64,000 nucleotides of DNA from Streptomyces sp. GESEQ-35 (GCF_017948485.1 NZ_JAFFSX010000013.1:1-64000), one strand, 5' to 3'. Counted from the stretch's first letter, positions 8,696 through 17,959 are shown. Numbers and translations are program-made. The notes: generated from the letters alone by a model not told the origin.

Positions 8696-9184
8696 ATGGA
8701 CCTCATTCCCGTGGAAATCGGCCCATTGAACCCCCAGGTTCAGGAGCTGGCGGTCGGACTGGTGCTGTTCGCGGTCTGCTACCTCTGCATCGTCCCGCTG
8801 CTCCGCCGCGCCCGCCGCACCATCGAGGCACGTGAACAGGCAACGGACGGAGTCGCCAAGCACGCCGAACAGGTCCGCGCCCTCGCGGAGGAGAAGCGCA
8901 ACGAGGCGCGGGCCCTGCTCGCCAAGGCCCGCCACGACGCCGCACGCACCCGCCAGCAAGCGGAGGCGCACGGCGCGGCGCTCATCGCCGAGGCCCGCGC
9001 CGACGGCATGCGCGAACGGGACGCACTCCTCGCCCGCGCCACCACCCGCATCGAGGCGGACCGAGCCACCGCGGAGGCCGAACTCCGCACGCACATCCCG
9101 GAGTTGGCCGCGGAGCTGGCGAGCCGAGTGCTGGGCGAGCCGGTCAGTCCCGGGACGCGAACGCCCGCAGCAGACACTCGGTGA
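8696..9184 (+). CDS. Orphan ATP-synthase F0 subunit b-like protein
   Basis: A 162-residue protein with one N-terminal membrane segment (about residues 17-36, LAVGLVLFAVCYLCIVPLL) followed by a long charged helix (38-145) rich in Ala, Arg, Glu and Gln, with the EAR/KAR heptad flavour of the peripheral stalk subunit AtpF. The end, ELASRVLGEPV, also resembles subunit b. No other ATP synthase gene is near, and a normal atp operon would lie elsewhere. A role as an alternative stator subunit or an unrelated membrane coiled-coil scaffold cannot be decided. Its 3' end overlaps the arginase-family gene on the other strand by 41 nt. Confidence 0.75.
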   Translation: MDLIPVEIGPLNPQVQELAVGLVLFAVCYLCIVPLLRRARRTIEAREQATDGVAKHAEQVRALAEEKRNEARALLAKARHDAARTRQQAEAHGAALIAEARADGMRERDALLARATTRIEADRATAEAELRTHIPELAAELASRVLGEPVSPGTRTPAADTR

Positions 9185-10025
9185 GCCGCGCCGCGATGGT
9201 CCCGTCGGGATCGAGGCGTGGGTTGAAGATCGCGACGTCGAGGCCCACCGCCGGGCCGGCGAGGGCAAGGCCGAGCACCGTCTCCAGCTCCTCCCAGGAC
9301 AGCCCGCCCGCGAGCCGGTAGTCCACGGCGGGCATGACCGCGTCCGCCAGCACATCGACGTCGAGATGCACCCAGTACCCGGCGGACCCACCGCCTGCGA
9401 GGAGATCCACCGCACGCCGTGCCGCCTCGGCCGCGCCCAGCTCCCGCACCGCGTCGAGATCCATGGCGTGCAGTTCGTCCGGCAGTGGCTGCATCCCGAA
9501 CACCGAGGCCTCCGCCTGGTCCCGGAAACCGAGGGCGACGGCGTCCGCGTCCCGCACCAGCGGCCCGCGCCCCTCCAGATCGGCCAGGACGGCGGGCCCG
9601 CGCCCGGTGGCCAGGGCCAGCTCCATGGAGGCCACCTCACCGACCGGTTCCGCCTCCGGCTGGTAGAAGTCGGTGTGACCGTCCAGGAACAGCAGCCCGT
9701 GCCGTCCCCGGCGGCGCAGCGCCAGCAGATTGCCGAGCAGCACGCTGCAGTCGCCGCCCAGCACCACCGGGAACCGGCCGCCGTCGAGGACACCGCCCAC
9801 CACGTCGGCCAGCCGTACGGAGTAGTCGGCGATCCCCGCCGGATTGAGGACCCCGCTCCCCGGATCCCGCTCGGGGTCGTAGGGGCCCGGTTCGACCCTG
9901 CCCGCCCGCACCGCACCGAGGCCGTCGGCCAGACCGGCGTCGAGCAGTGCCCCGGGCAGCTCCTCGACGCCGGTCGGCCGCAGCCCCAGCACGGACGGTG
10001 CCTCGATGATCGCGACGTCCCGCAC
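9144..10025 (-). CDS. Arginase/agmatinase/formiminoglutamase family hydrolase
   Basis: A 293-residue ureohydrolase-fold protein from the GTG at 10025, with GGGAG 7-8 nt upstream. The metal-binding motifs are present in order: VVLGGDCS (about residue 90-97, where most members have GGDHS), LDGHTDF (about 118-124), and HLDVDVLAD (about 221-229). The usual Mn ligands Asp/His of DGHTD and the DVD pair are therefore there, but the His of GGDHS is Cys here, which is typical of a subset of the family with unassigned substrates. It hydrolyses a guanidino or formimino compound by inference. It converges on the AtpF-like gene. Confidence 0.85.
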   Translation of the reverse strand: MRDVAIIEAPSVLGLRPTGVEELPGALLDAGLADGLGAVRAGRVEPGPYDPERDPGSGVLNPAGIADYSVRLADVVGGVLDGGRFPVVLGGDCSVLLGNLLALRRRGRHGLLFLDGHTDFYQPEAEPVGEVASMELALATGRGPAVLADLEGRGPLVRDADAVALGFRDQAEASVFGMQPLPDELHAMDLDAVRELGAAEAARRAVDLLAGGGSAGYWVHLDVDVLADAVMPAVDYRLAGGLSWEELETVLGLALAGPAVGLDVAIFNPRLDPDGTIAARLTECLLRAFASRD

Positions 10026-10111
10026 TGATGACTCCCTCGTCAGGCGGCGCCGGCCGGTCCACGCGTCCGGCGCGTGGGCCCACCGTAAACCGCGGGAGGG
10101 CGCCGAGCGCG

Positions 10112-11689
10112 TCAGTGCCCGTGTCGCGGGGCGTCCTGTGCCGCGTCACGGTGCTGATGCACGTCGTTCGTCGCGGCGATCTTCTTCCACGACTTCGGCC
10201 GCACCACAGCCGTCGAGGCCTTCGCAATGGACGCGGACCGTGCCGCGGGTGTGCTCGGCTTGGACGGTTGGTACAGCCAGGTGTCGAAGAGCGCGGCCAG
10301 TGGCTTGCCCGACACCTGTTCGGCGTAAGCCCGGATGTCGGCGACCGACGCGTTGCCGTACGCGTACTTCTGCGGCCAGCCCTTGAGGACGGCGAAGAAC
10401 GCCTCGTCCCCGATCTCGTTGCGCAGCGCCTGGAGCGCCAGCGCGCCCCGGTCGTACACCGCGAGGTGGAACTGGTTCTCCGGCCCCGGGTCGCCCGGCT
10501 TCACGGTCCAGAACGGATCGTCGGCCGGATGCGACGCGTACACATAGTCGGCGATCTCCTGCGCCGTGCCCTCGTCCTCGTGCTCGGACCACAGCCACTG
10601 CGCGTACCGGGCGAAGCCCTCGTTGATCCAGATGTCCTTCCAGCCGGCCACGGACACCAGGTCGCCGTACCACTGGTGGGCCAGCTCGTGGACGACCACG
10701 GAGGTGTTCGACCCGTTCGCGAACTGCCGCGGGCTGTAGAAGGGCCGGGTCTGCGTCTCCAGCGCGTACCCGGTGTCGGTGTTCGGCACGTACCCGCCGA
10801 GCGCGTTGTACGGATACGGTCCGAAGTACTCCGTCAGCCAGTCGGCGATCTCCCCGGTCCGCTCGACGCTCGCGCGCGCCGCGCCGGCGTTGGCGCCCAG
10901 ATCCTTGCTGTAGGCGTTGATGACCGGAATACCGCTCTCGGTCGTCCCCGTCGTGACGTCGAACTTCCCGACGGCGAGCGTGGCGAGGTAGGTCGCCTGC
11001 GGCTTGTCGGAGCGCCAGTTGTAGCGGGTCCAGCCTGCCCGTGAACTCGTCGACTGGAGCGTGCCGTTCGAAATGGCCTGGCTACCGTCGGGCACGGCCA
11101 CCGACACGTCGTAGGTGGCCTTGTCGAGCGGGTGGTCGTTGCTCGGGAACCACCACCAGGCCGCCTCGGGCTCGTTCGCGCCCACTCCGCCGTCCGGCGT
11201 GCGGTGCCAGCTGGTGAAGCCGTACGCCTGCTTCGACGACGGCACTCCGCTGTACCGCACGACGACCGTGACCGGGGTGCCCTTGGGGAGGGGCTTCTTC
11301 GGCGTGATCTCCAGCTCGTGCTCGCCGGACGTCGCGAACGACGCCTTGGCGCCGTTCACCCGCACCTCGCTGACGTCCAGCAGGAAGTCCAGGTTGAACC
11401 GGGACAGGTCCTGCGTGGTCCGGGCCAGCAGGGTCGCCGTGCCCGACAGCCCGTCCGTGGCCGGCTGGTACGTCAGCCGCAGGTCGTAGTGGGAGACGTC
11501 GTATCCGCCGTTGCCGTAGGCCGGGTAGTAGGGGTCGCCGATGCCCGGGGTGCCGGGGGAGACGCTCGCGGCCGATGCCGGGATCGCCAGCAGCAGGGAC
11601 GCCGCGGCGAGCGAGCCCGGCGCGATGAGTCTGCGGTGCACGAAAGCTCCAAGTCGTAGGGGACCGAAGTCTGTTCGGAGCCTATTCAT
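10112..11689 (-). CDS. Secreted M1-family metallopeptidase (aminopeptidase N-like)
   Basis: A 525-residue zinc aminopeptidase, shorter than the roughly 850-residue PepN type and like the compact secreted M1 enzymes of actinobacteria. A basic start followed by LAAASLLLAIPASAAS (about residues 27-42) is a Sec signal peptide with an ASA-A cleavage site. The zinc motif HELAHQWYGD and the third ligand in NEGFARY are intact. The exopeptidase motif is a GAMEN variant (GYALETQTR). It should act outside the cell on oligopeptides, in keeping with the S15 and M14 peptidases encoded divergently just upstream. A later in-frame GTG start would still leave a signal peptide. Confidence 0.92.
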   Translation of the reverse strand: MNRLRTDFGPLRLGAFVHRRLIAPGSLAAASLLLAIPASAASVSPGTPGIGDPYYPAYGNGGYDVSHYDLRLTYQPATDGLSGTATLLARTTQDLSRFNLDFLLDVSEVRVNGAKASFATSGEHELEITPKKPLPKGTPVTVVVRYSGVPSSKQAYGFTSWHRTPDGGVGANEPEAAWWWFPSNDHPLDKATYDVSVAVPDGSQAISNGTLQSTSSRAGWTRYNWRSDKPQATYLATLAVGKFDVTTGTTESGIPVINAYSKDLGANAGAARASVERTGEIADWLTEYFGPYPYNALGGYVPNTDTGYALETQTRPFYSPRQFANGSNTSVVVHELAHQWYGDLVSVAGWKDIWINEGFARYAQWLWSEHEDEGTAQEIADYVYASHPADDPFWTVKPGDPGPENQFHLAVYDRGALALQALRNEIGDEAFFAVLKGWPQKYAYGNASVADIRAYAEQVSGKPLAALFDTWLYQPSKPSTPAARSASIAKASTAVVRPKSWKKIAATNDVHQHRDAAQDAPRHGH

Positions 11690-11815
11690 TACCTGTGCAC
11701 GTCAGCATGTCCATGGTCGCAGCTGTCACACGATCGCCATTCGGCCGTCATGGGGCCGAATGGCTCAAGCACCTCGTCCGTGTCGGATCGCCCTCTTCTG
11801 CACAGGAGTTGACCG

Positions 11816-13807
11816 ATGTACCGTCCGCGCATGCCGATACGCATGCGCTTCACGACCTGGAGACCGCTCGCGCCCCGACAGGCAGCGCTCGCGGCGGCCG
11901 CCGTCGCCGCCCTGACGGCTGCCCTCCTCACCCCGGCCGCGGCCCACAGCGCCCCGCGCGAGAGCACGCCGGTGTATTCGTACGAGAACGCAGTCCGCGA
12001 GGCCGTATGGGTGGACACCGGACTCGACGGCGACAGCGACGGAAAGACGGACCGCGTCGCCGTCGACATCGTCCGCCCGCGCGAACCCGCCCAGCAGGGC
12101 CGGAAGATCCCGGTCATCATGGACGCCAGCCCTTACTACTCCTGCTGCGGACGCGGCAACGAGAGCCAGAAGAAGACATACGACGCGAGCGGCAACGTCG
12201 TCCAGATGCCGCTCTACTACGACAACTACTTCGTGCCGCGCGGATACGCCTTCGTCGGCGTCGACCTCGCCGGCACCAACCGCTCCGACGGCTGTGTCGA
12301 CGTCGGCGGCCGCTCCGACATCCAGTCCGCCAAGGCGGTCGTCGACTGGCTGAACGGCCGCGGCAAGGCCTACACCTCCCGCACCGGCACCGCCCGGGCC
12401 AAGGCCACCTGGACCAACGGCAAGACCGGCATGATCGGCAAGAGCTGGGACGGCACGATCGCCAACGGAGTCGCCGCCACCGGCGTCGAGGGCCTGGAGA
12501 CCATCGTCCCGATCAGCGCCATCTCCACCTGGTACGACTACTACTTCTCCAAGGGCGCCCCGCTCTACGACTCCGGCCCCGACTGGCTGTCCGACTACGT
12601 CAACAGCCCCGACGCCCGCGCCAAGTGCGCCGCCGTCCAGCAGAAGCTCGTCGACCAGGCCCCGCGCACCGGCGACTGGACGCCGCTGTGGACCGAGCGT
12701 GACTACATCAAGGACGCCTCGAAGGTGAAGGCCAGCGTCTTCCTGATCCACGGCATGCAGGACCTCAACGTCCGTATGCAGCACGTCGGTCCCTGGTGGG
12801 ACGCCCTCGCGAAGAACGGCGTCGAGCGCAAGATCTGGCTCTCCCAGACCGGCCATGTCGACCCCTTCGACTTCCGCCGCGCCGACTGGGTCGACACCCT
12901 GCACCGCTGGTTCGACCATGAACTCCTCGGCTACGACAACGGCATCGACGACGAGCCCATGGCCGACATCGAACGCCACCCCGACCAGTGGGTCACCTCG
13001 GAGACCTGGCCGCCCAGCGGCACCCGGACCACCACTCTGCGCCCCGACTCGGGCGACCGGCCCGGTGTCGGCACCCTCGGCCTGAGCAAGGCGGCCGGCA
13101 CCGAGACCTTCACCGACAACCCCCAGCTCAGCGAGACCGACTGGGCCGCGCAGATCGACACCTCGACACCCGACAAGGCGGGCTTCGCCACCGGGCCGCT
13201 CACCCGCGACCTGCGCCTGTCCGGCCCGTCCGAGGTGACCGTCACCGCGACCCCGACCACCTCGACGGCCCATCTCTCCGCCGTCCTCGTGGACCTCGGC
13301 CCCGACACCATCCGCGACTACGCGACGAGCGGCGAGGGCATCACCACCCTCACCGACCGCACCTGCTGGGGCGCGAGCACCACCGGCGACAGCCCCTGCT
13401 TCAAGGGGACGCAGGCGAAGACGGCGGACGTCGACCACACGATCGTCAGCCGCGGCTGGGCCGACCTCGGCAATCACGCCTCCGACGAGACGGGCGTCCC
13501 GCTCACTCCGGGCAAGCCGTACACCATCACCCTGGACCTGGGCGCGACCGACCATGTGGTCCCGGCCGGACACCGGCTGGCGCTGATCGTCGCGGGCACC
13601 GACAAGGACCTGATCGACCCGCCGTCGACCAAGCCGACGCTGACCCTCGACCTGTCCCGCACCTCGGCCCGCGTCCCGCTGGTCGGCGGCGCAGCGGCCT
13701 TCGCCCGTGCCACCTCGGGCGCCGGCGTCGCCACCCCTGAGGCCACCACCCTGAACGGCGTAGAGGCGCCGCGCACCGTCCAGCGCATCCCGGGAGGCAG
13801 CCGGTGA
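11816..13807 (+). CDS. Secreted Xaa-Pro dipeptidyl-peptidase (S15 family)
   Basis: A 663-residue protein with a twin-basic N-terminus and a long Ala-rich hydrophobic stretch (about residues 20-42) ending PAAAHSA, a secretion signal. The alpha/beta-hydrolase domain carries the nucleophile Ser in GKSWDG, an Asp in HGMQDLNV and a His in TGHVDP, a complete triad. The C-terminal third (about 390-640) is the jelly-roll domain found in X-Pro dipeptidyl-peptidases and cocaine-esterase relatives. It removes X-Pro dipeptides from peptides outside the cell by family inference. Its stop overlaps the start of the M14 gene by 4 nt (GTGA), so the two are coupled. Confidence 0.92.
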   Translation: MYRPRMPIRMRFTTWRPLAPRQAALAAAAVAALTAALLTPAAAHSAPRESTPVYSYENAVREAVWVDTGLDGDSDGKTDRVAVDIVRPREPAQQGRKIPVIMDASPYYSCCGRGNESQKKTYDASGNVVQMPLYYDNYFVPRGYAFVGVDLAGTNRSDGCVDVGGRSDIQSAKAVVDWLNGRGKAYTSRTGTARAKATWTNGKTGMIGKSWDGTIANGVAATGVEGLETIVPISAISTWYDYYFSKGAPLYDSGPDWLSDYVNSPDARAKCAAVQQKLVDQAPRTGDWTPLWTERDYIKDASKVKASVFLIHGMQDLNVRMQHVGPWWDALAKNGVERKIWLSQTGHVDPFDFRRADWVDTLHRWFDHELLGYDNGIDDEPMADIERHPDQWVTSETWPPSGTRTTTLRPDSGDRPGVGTLGLSKAAGTETFTDNPQLSETDWAAQIDTSTPDKAGFATGPLTRDLRLSGPSEVTVTATPTTSTAHLSAVLVDLGPDTIRDYATSGEGITTLTDRTCWGASTTGDSPCFKGTQAKTADVDHTIVSRGWADLGNHASDETGVPLTPGKPYTITLDLGATDHVVPAGHRLALIVAGTDKDLIDPPSTKPTLTLDLSRTSARVPLVGGAAAFARATSGAGVATPEATTLNGVEAPRTVQRIPGGSR

Positions 13808-15069
13808 TCCGCGCACTGACCGTCACCGCGGCGGCCCTTGCCGCATCCCTGGTCACCGTCCCGGCGCAGGCGGCGGACACCCTGCCGCGCACCGGCTTCG
13901 AGCAGTCGGACGGCGCTCGCTGGACCACCCAGCCGGAGGAGCAGGACTTCCTGGCCGCCGTGGACGAGGCGGGCGACCGGGTCTCCCTGGCCCGCATCGG
14001 CACGACGAAGCAGGGCCGCCCCCTCCAACTCGTCCGCATCGGCGCGCACAACGCGCCCAGCAAGGTGCTGCTCATCTGTAGCCAGCACGGCGACGAACCG
14101 TCCGGCCGCGAGGCCTGTCTGACCACCGTCCGCGACCTCGCCTTCACGACGGACCGTGAGACCCGGCGCTTCCTGGACCGCACCACCGTGCTCGTCGTGC
14201 CCACCGCCAACCCCGACGGCCGGGCCGCCGACACCCGCGGCAACAGCGACGGCGTCGACATCAACCGCGACCACATCGCCCTGGGGACCGCCGAGGGGCG
14301 CACCATGGCCGCCCTCATCCGGGACCAACGCCCCGACGTCGTCTACGACTTGCACGAGTACGGCGCCACACCGCCGTACTACGACAAGGACCTCTTCGAC
14401 CTCTGGCCCCGCAACCTCAACACCGCCTCCGCCGTCCACGACGAGGGCGAGACCCTCTCCCAGGCGTACGTACGCCCTGCCGCACAGGGCGCCGGGTACA
14501 CGACGGGCACGTACGGCATCTGGACCGACCCCGTCACCGGTGACCCGATCCAGCAGGTCGCCGGCGACGGACAGGAACGCATCCTGCGGAACATGTCCGG
14601 CATCAAGCACGCGGTCGGCCTGCTCATCGAAAGCCGGGTCGACGCTCTCACCGATGCCGAGAAGGCGGACGAGTCACTCAACAACCGGCGCCGGGTCAAC
14701 TCCCAACTCGCCGCCCTGAAAGGCCTGTTCGGGTTCACGTCCGAGCGCCGGGCGCAGGTCGAGGCCGCGACGGCCACGGCGCGTCTCGCGGGGTACGCCG
14801 ACGCCGGCCCCGTCTACATCGGGGGCGCCGACAACGACCCGCCCGAACCGGCCGAGGTGATCCAGGACCCGCCCTGCGGCTACCGGCTCACGGCGGATCA
14901 GTACGCGGACGTCAAGGACGAACTGGCCCTGCACGGCGTCCTCGCACGCCATGACGCGGACGGCACCCTGGTACCGCTGCGCCAGTCGCTGCGCGCCCTC
15001 GTGCCCCTGCTGCTGGACGGGCGAGCGCCGTACCACCTGACCGTCGGGGAGGCCGACACCGACTGCTGA
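13804..15069 (+). CDS. Secreted M14-family zinc carboxypeptidase
   Basis: A 421-residue protein from a GTG that overlaps the S15 stop. A signal peptide (TVTAAALAASLVTVPAQAA, residues about 4-22) ends with AQA-A. The M14 zinc site is visible as HGDEPSGREA (HxxE) near residue 96 and the distal His in YDLHEYG near 183; NPDGR and the later Glu in LIESR fit the substrate-binding Asn-Arg and catalytic Glu. The protein should trim C-terminal residues from peptides outside the cell. Together with the M1 and S15 genes it forms a small extracellular peptide-degradation cluster; a transporter for the products is not adjacent. Confidence 0.9.
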   Translation: MIRALTVTAAALAASLVTVPAQAADTLPRTGFEQSDGARWTTQPEEQDFLAAVDEAGDRVSLARIGTTKQGRPLQLVRIGAHNAPSKVLLICSQHGDEPSGREACLTTVRDLAFTTDRETRRFLDRTTVLVVPTANPDGRAADTRGNSDGVDINRDHIALGTAEGRTMAALIRDQRPDVVYDLHEYGATPPYYDKDLFDLWPRNLNTASAVHDEGETLSQAYVRPAAQGAGYTTGTYGIWTDPVTGDPIQQVAGDGQERILRNMSGIKHAVGLLIESRVDALTDAEKADESLNNRRRVNSQLAALKGLFGFTSERRAQVEAATATARLAGYADAGPVYIGGADNDPPEPAEVIQDPPCGYRLTADQYADVKDELALHGVLARHDADGTLVPLRQSLRALVPLLLDGRAPYHLTVGEADTDC

Positions 15070-15152
15070 TCGGATCAGATCCGTGTCACGTGTGGTAGCT
15101 CCTTACGGATCGGGTAAGTGCGCGTAAACAACTTGGCTGAAAGGTCCCGCCC

Positions 15153-16871
15153 GTGACGCATGACAAGCATTCCCCGCCCGACCACGGTGGAGGCTCGCTT
15201 CCGGGCTCGGAAGCGGGTCTCGCCGGCAGGGGGCAGCCGCAGACCGACCGGATCGTCTTCGGCGTGACGGCGGCGCTCACCCTGGCCTTCGTGGTCTGGG
15301 GCGCCACCGCCACCGACTCGCTCAAAGACGCCTCCGGCACGATGCTCGACGGGCTGATGCACAACGGCGGATGGGCCTTCATGCTGGCCGCCTCCTGCTT
15401 CGTGGTCTTCGCCCTCTGGCTCGCCGTCAGCCGCTTTGGCCGGATCCACCTCGGCACCGAGGGGGAGAAGCCCGAGTTCCGCACGGTGTCCTGGGTCGCG
15501 ATGATGTTCAGCGCGGGCATGGGCATCGGCCTGATGTTCTACGGCGTCAGCGAGCCGCTCTCGCACTACACCACGCCCCCGCCGGGCACGGACCCCCAGA
15601 ACTCGGGGGAACGCATGGAGACGGCGATGGCGACGACGCTGTTCCACTGGACCCTGCACCCATGGGCGATCTACGCGGTCGTCGGCCTCGCCATCGCGTA
15701 CAGCACGTTCCGCAAGGGCCGTCGCCAGACGGTCAGCGCGGTCTTCACCCCGCTCATCGGAGAGAAGCACGCGAACGGCGCCGGCGGCCGGGTCATCGAC
15801 ATCCTCGCGATCGTCGCGACCATCTTCGGCTCCGCGGCCTCGCTCGGCCTCGGCGCGCTGCAGATCGGCTCCGGCTTCCAGGAGCTGGACTGGATGGACG
15901 AGGTCAGCGACGGACTCCTCGTCGCCATCATCGCCGTCCTGACCCTCGCCTTCGTGGCCTCGGCCGTGTCCGGCATCGAGAAGGGCATCCAGTGGCTGTC
16001 CAACACCAACATGGTGCTGGCGCTGCTGCTCGCCGTGTTCGTGTTCGTCGCGGGCCCGACCATCCTGATCCTGGACCTGCTGCCCACCTCGGTCTTCGCC
16101 TTCCTCGGCGACCTTCCCCAGCTCGCGGGCCGCACCGAGGCATCCGGCGGCGCGGGCGTCGCCGACTGGCTGAGCGGCTGGACCGTCTTCTACTGGGCGT
16201 GGTGGATCTCCTGGACGCCCTTCGTCGGCATGTTCATCGCCCGTATCAGCCGCGGCCGCACCATCCGTCAGTTCATCGGCGGCGTGATCCTCGTGCCCAG
16301 CACGGTCAGCCTGGTCTGGTTCGCGGTCTTCGGCGGTACGGCGATGAAGCTCCAGGAGGGCGACCGGCTCGGCGAGGAGACCACGCCGGAGGGCCAGCTC
16401 TTCGCCGTCCTGCGCGACTACCCCATCGCCACCGTCACCAGCCTGCTCGTGATGATCCTGGTCGGCATCTTCTTCGTGTCGGGCGCCGACGCCGCGTCCA
16501 TCGTGATGGGGACGCTCTCGCAGAAGGGCGCGCTGGAACCCGGCCGGTTCGTGGTCGTGTTCTGGGGCATCGTCACCGGGGCCGTCGCCGCGATCATGCT
16601 GCTCGTGGGCAGTGAGGGCGACGCTCTCACCGGCCTTCAGAACCTCACGATCCTCGCCGCGGCGCCCTTCCTGCTGGTGATGATCGGGATGTGCGTCGCC
16701 CTCATGCGCGATCTGCGCCACGACCCGATCATCGTGCGGGAGGAGATGGCCTCCGAGGTGGTCGAGCTCGCCGTCGTCGAGGGGCACAAGCAGTACGACG
16801 GGGAGTTCGAGATCCGGATCGGGCCCGGAGCGGGGACGGAGCGGGAGGGGGACCCGATCGGTCAGGACTGA
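15153..16871 (+). CDS. BCCT family betaine/choline/ectoine-type transporter
   Basis: A 572-residue membrane protein starting at GTG 15153, with GAAAGG about 9 nt upstream. About twelve transmembrane segments are visible. The Gly-rich stretch MGIGLMFYGVSEPLSHY (about residues 125-141) and the family hallmark WAWWISWTPFVGMFIARISR (about 348-367) are both intact, the latter containing the aromatic box and the Trp-rich segment of BCCT carriers. It would take up a quaternary amine osmolyte with Na+ or H+. The C-terminal tail after the last segment is about 60 residues and charged, as in osmosensing BetP-type carriers, though no regulation can be read from sequence. Confidence 0.93.
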   Translation: MTHDKHSPPDHGGGSLPGSEAGLAGRGQPQTDRIVFGVTAALTLAFVVWGATATDSLKDASGTMLDGLMHNGGWAFMLAASCFVVFALWLAVSRFGRIHLGTEGEKPEFRTVSWVAMMFSAGMGIGLMFYGVSEPLSHYTTPPPGTDPQNSGERMETAMATTLFHWTLHPWAIYAVVGLAIAYSTFRKGRRQTVSAVFTPLIGEKHANGAGGRVIDILAIVATIFGSAASLGLGALQIGSGFQELDWMDEVSDGLLVAIIAVLTLAFVASAVSGIEKGIQWLSNTNMVLALLLAVFVFVAGPTILILDLLPTSVFAFLGDLPQLAGRTEASGGAGVADWLSGWTVFYWAWWISWTPFVGMFIARISRGRTIRQFIGGVILVPSTVSLVWFAVFGGTAMKLQEGDRLGEETTPEGQLFAVLRDYPIATVTSLLVMILVGIFFVSGADAASIVMGTLSQKGALEPGRFVVVFWGIVTGAVAAIMLLVGSEGDALTGLQNLTILAAAPFLLVMIGMCVALMRDLRHDPIIVREEMASEVVELAVVEGHKQYDGEFEIRIGPGAGTEREGDPIGQD

Positions 16872-16948
16872 CGCTCCGCCCGGCGCGCGCCGTGGGAGGG
16901 CGCGGGCCGGTTGCGAACTGCGGACCGTATGCGGCCGGCGACGGGCAC

Positions 16949-17893
16949 TCAGCCCGTCGCCAGCCGCGCCGCCTCGCTCGCGCACCCCCACGACACCGTG
17001 ACTCCCGCGCCGCCGTGGCCGTAGTTGTGCACCAACAGCCGCCCGTCCGGCAGCAGTTCACGCTCCAGCCGGACCGCGTTCCGCGTCGGCCGAAGCCCCA
17101 CCCGGTGGTCCAGCACCCGCGCCCCGGCGATCTCCGGCCGCAGCGCCGCACACCGCCGTACGATCGCCGCCGCCACCGCCGGATCCGGCTCGGTCGAGAA
17201 GTCGTCCTCGTCCGCCGTGCCGCCCAGCAGCAACCTGCCGGGCTGCGGAAAGAAGTACGCCATCGCCCCGGCGGCGTCGGTGGAAACGAGCCAGGTCCGG
17301 ATCCCGGGGTTCTCCACGACGACCAGCTGCCCGCGCACAGGGCGTACGGACGCATCCGGTACGAGCTCCCGCGCGCCCAGCCCGGTGCAGTTGACCACCA
17401 CGGGCGCGTCGACCTCCGCGAACCCGGACACCGTACGGACCTCGACCGCTCCACCCGCAGCGAGGAACCGCTCACGCAGCCACCGCAGATGGACCGCCAT
17501 GTCGATGAGCGGCAGCCGCGCCCACAACCCCGTGCCCCGGTACTCCCGGTCGGTCGCCGGGCGCAGCCCCGGCAGCCGGTCGGCCGCCCAGGCATCGTCC
17601 AGATCCGCCTCACCCAGTACCCCTTCGACCATGCGTACGCCGGTCGACTCGGGCCGGGCTGCCAGCTCCTCGTACACGTCGAGCGAGCGCAGCGCCCAGC
17701 TGCGCGCCAGCGCGACCGGCTTGATCCGGTACGGCCACCACAGCGCGCCCGCAACCGCCGAGGTGGTCCGCTCCACAGGATCCCGTGTCCACACCCGTAC
17801 CCGGCGGCCGCGCTCGGCGAGGACGACGGCCGTGGTCAGCCCGATGACCCCGCCGCCGACCACGATGACCTCGTCGTCCGGTTCACTGTCCAC
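16949..17893 (-). CDS. D-amino-acid oxidase-like FAD-dependent oxidoreductase
   Basis: A 314-residue flavoprotein from a GTG start. The dinucleotide-binding VVGGGVIGLTTAVVLAERG is at residues 10-28. The DAAO hallmarks follow: TTSAVAGALWWPY, VVNCTGLGARELVPD and PVRGQLVVVENPG, and the C-terminal GHGGAGVTVSWG that closes over FAD. The length matches bacterial D-amino-acid oxidases (about 310-330). It would oxidise a D-amino acid to the 2-oxo acid with H2O2 release in the cytoplasm. An inverted repeat (17928-17945) lies in the short gap shared with the divergent gene at 17960. Confidence 0.87.
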   Translation of the reverse strand: MDSEPDDEVIVVGGGVIGLTTAVVLAERGRRVRVWTRDPVERTTSAVAGALWWPYRIKPVALARSWALRSLDVYEELAARPESTGVRMVEGVLGEADLDDAWAADRLPGLRPATDREYRGTGLWARLPLIDMAVHLRWLRERFLAAGGAVEVRTVSGFAEVDAPVVVNCTGLGARELVPDASVRPVRGQLVVVENPGIRTWLVSTDAAGAMAYFFPQPGRLLLGGTADEDDFSTEPDPAVAAAIVRRCAALRPEIAGARVLDHRVGLRPTRNAVRLERELLPDGRLLVHNYGHGGAGVTVSWGCASEAARLATG

Positions 17894-17927
17894 GCGGGGA
17901 CGGTAGCGGAATGTGTCATGCCGTGCT

Positions 17928-17945
17928 CAGAGAGCGGTCTCTCTG
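17928..17945. promoter_or_regulatory. Inverted repeat in the divergent DAAO/17960 promoter region
   Basis: CAGAGAG-CGGT-CTCTCTG is a perfect 7-bp inverted repeat lying 35-52 nt upstream of the GTG of the D-amino-acid oxidase gene and 15-32 nt upstream of the ATG at 17960. A GATACT hexamer (17948-17953) ends 6 nt before that ATG, so the repeat would cover the spacer of a leaderless promoter. It is a candidate operator; the protein that binds is unknown. Confidence 0.45.
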
Positions 17946-17959
17946 GGGATACTCACAGC

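Noticed and set aside
6191..9916. A 1241-codon minus-strand frame covering the permease region
   Set aside because: Only its last 241 codons (from ATG 6916) look like a real protein, the MerR regulator. The rest is antisense to the amino-acid permease and other genes and has low-complexity Arg/Gly-rich translation.
11765..13816. A 683-codon minus-strand frame opposite the S15 peptidase gene
   Set aside because: The S15 gene on the plus strand has a signal peptide, a catalytic triad and full family length. The antisense frame is Gly/Val/Ala-rich without motifs.
16691..17959. Plus-strand extension of the 17960 gene to 16691
   Set aside because: The extended part overlaps the BCCT gene end and the whole D-amino-acid oxidase gene on the other strand. 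The protein-like sequence begins at ATG 17960.
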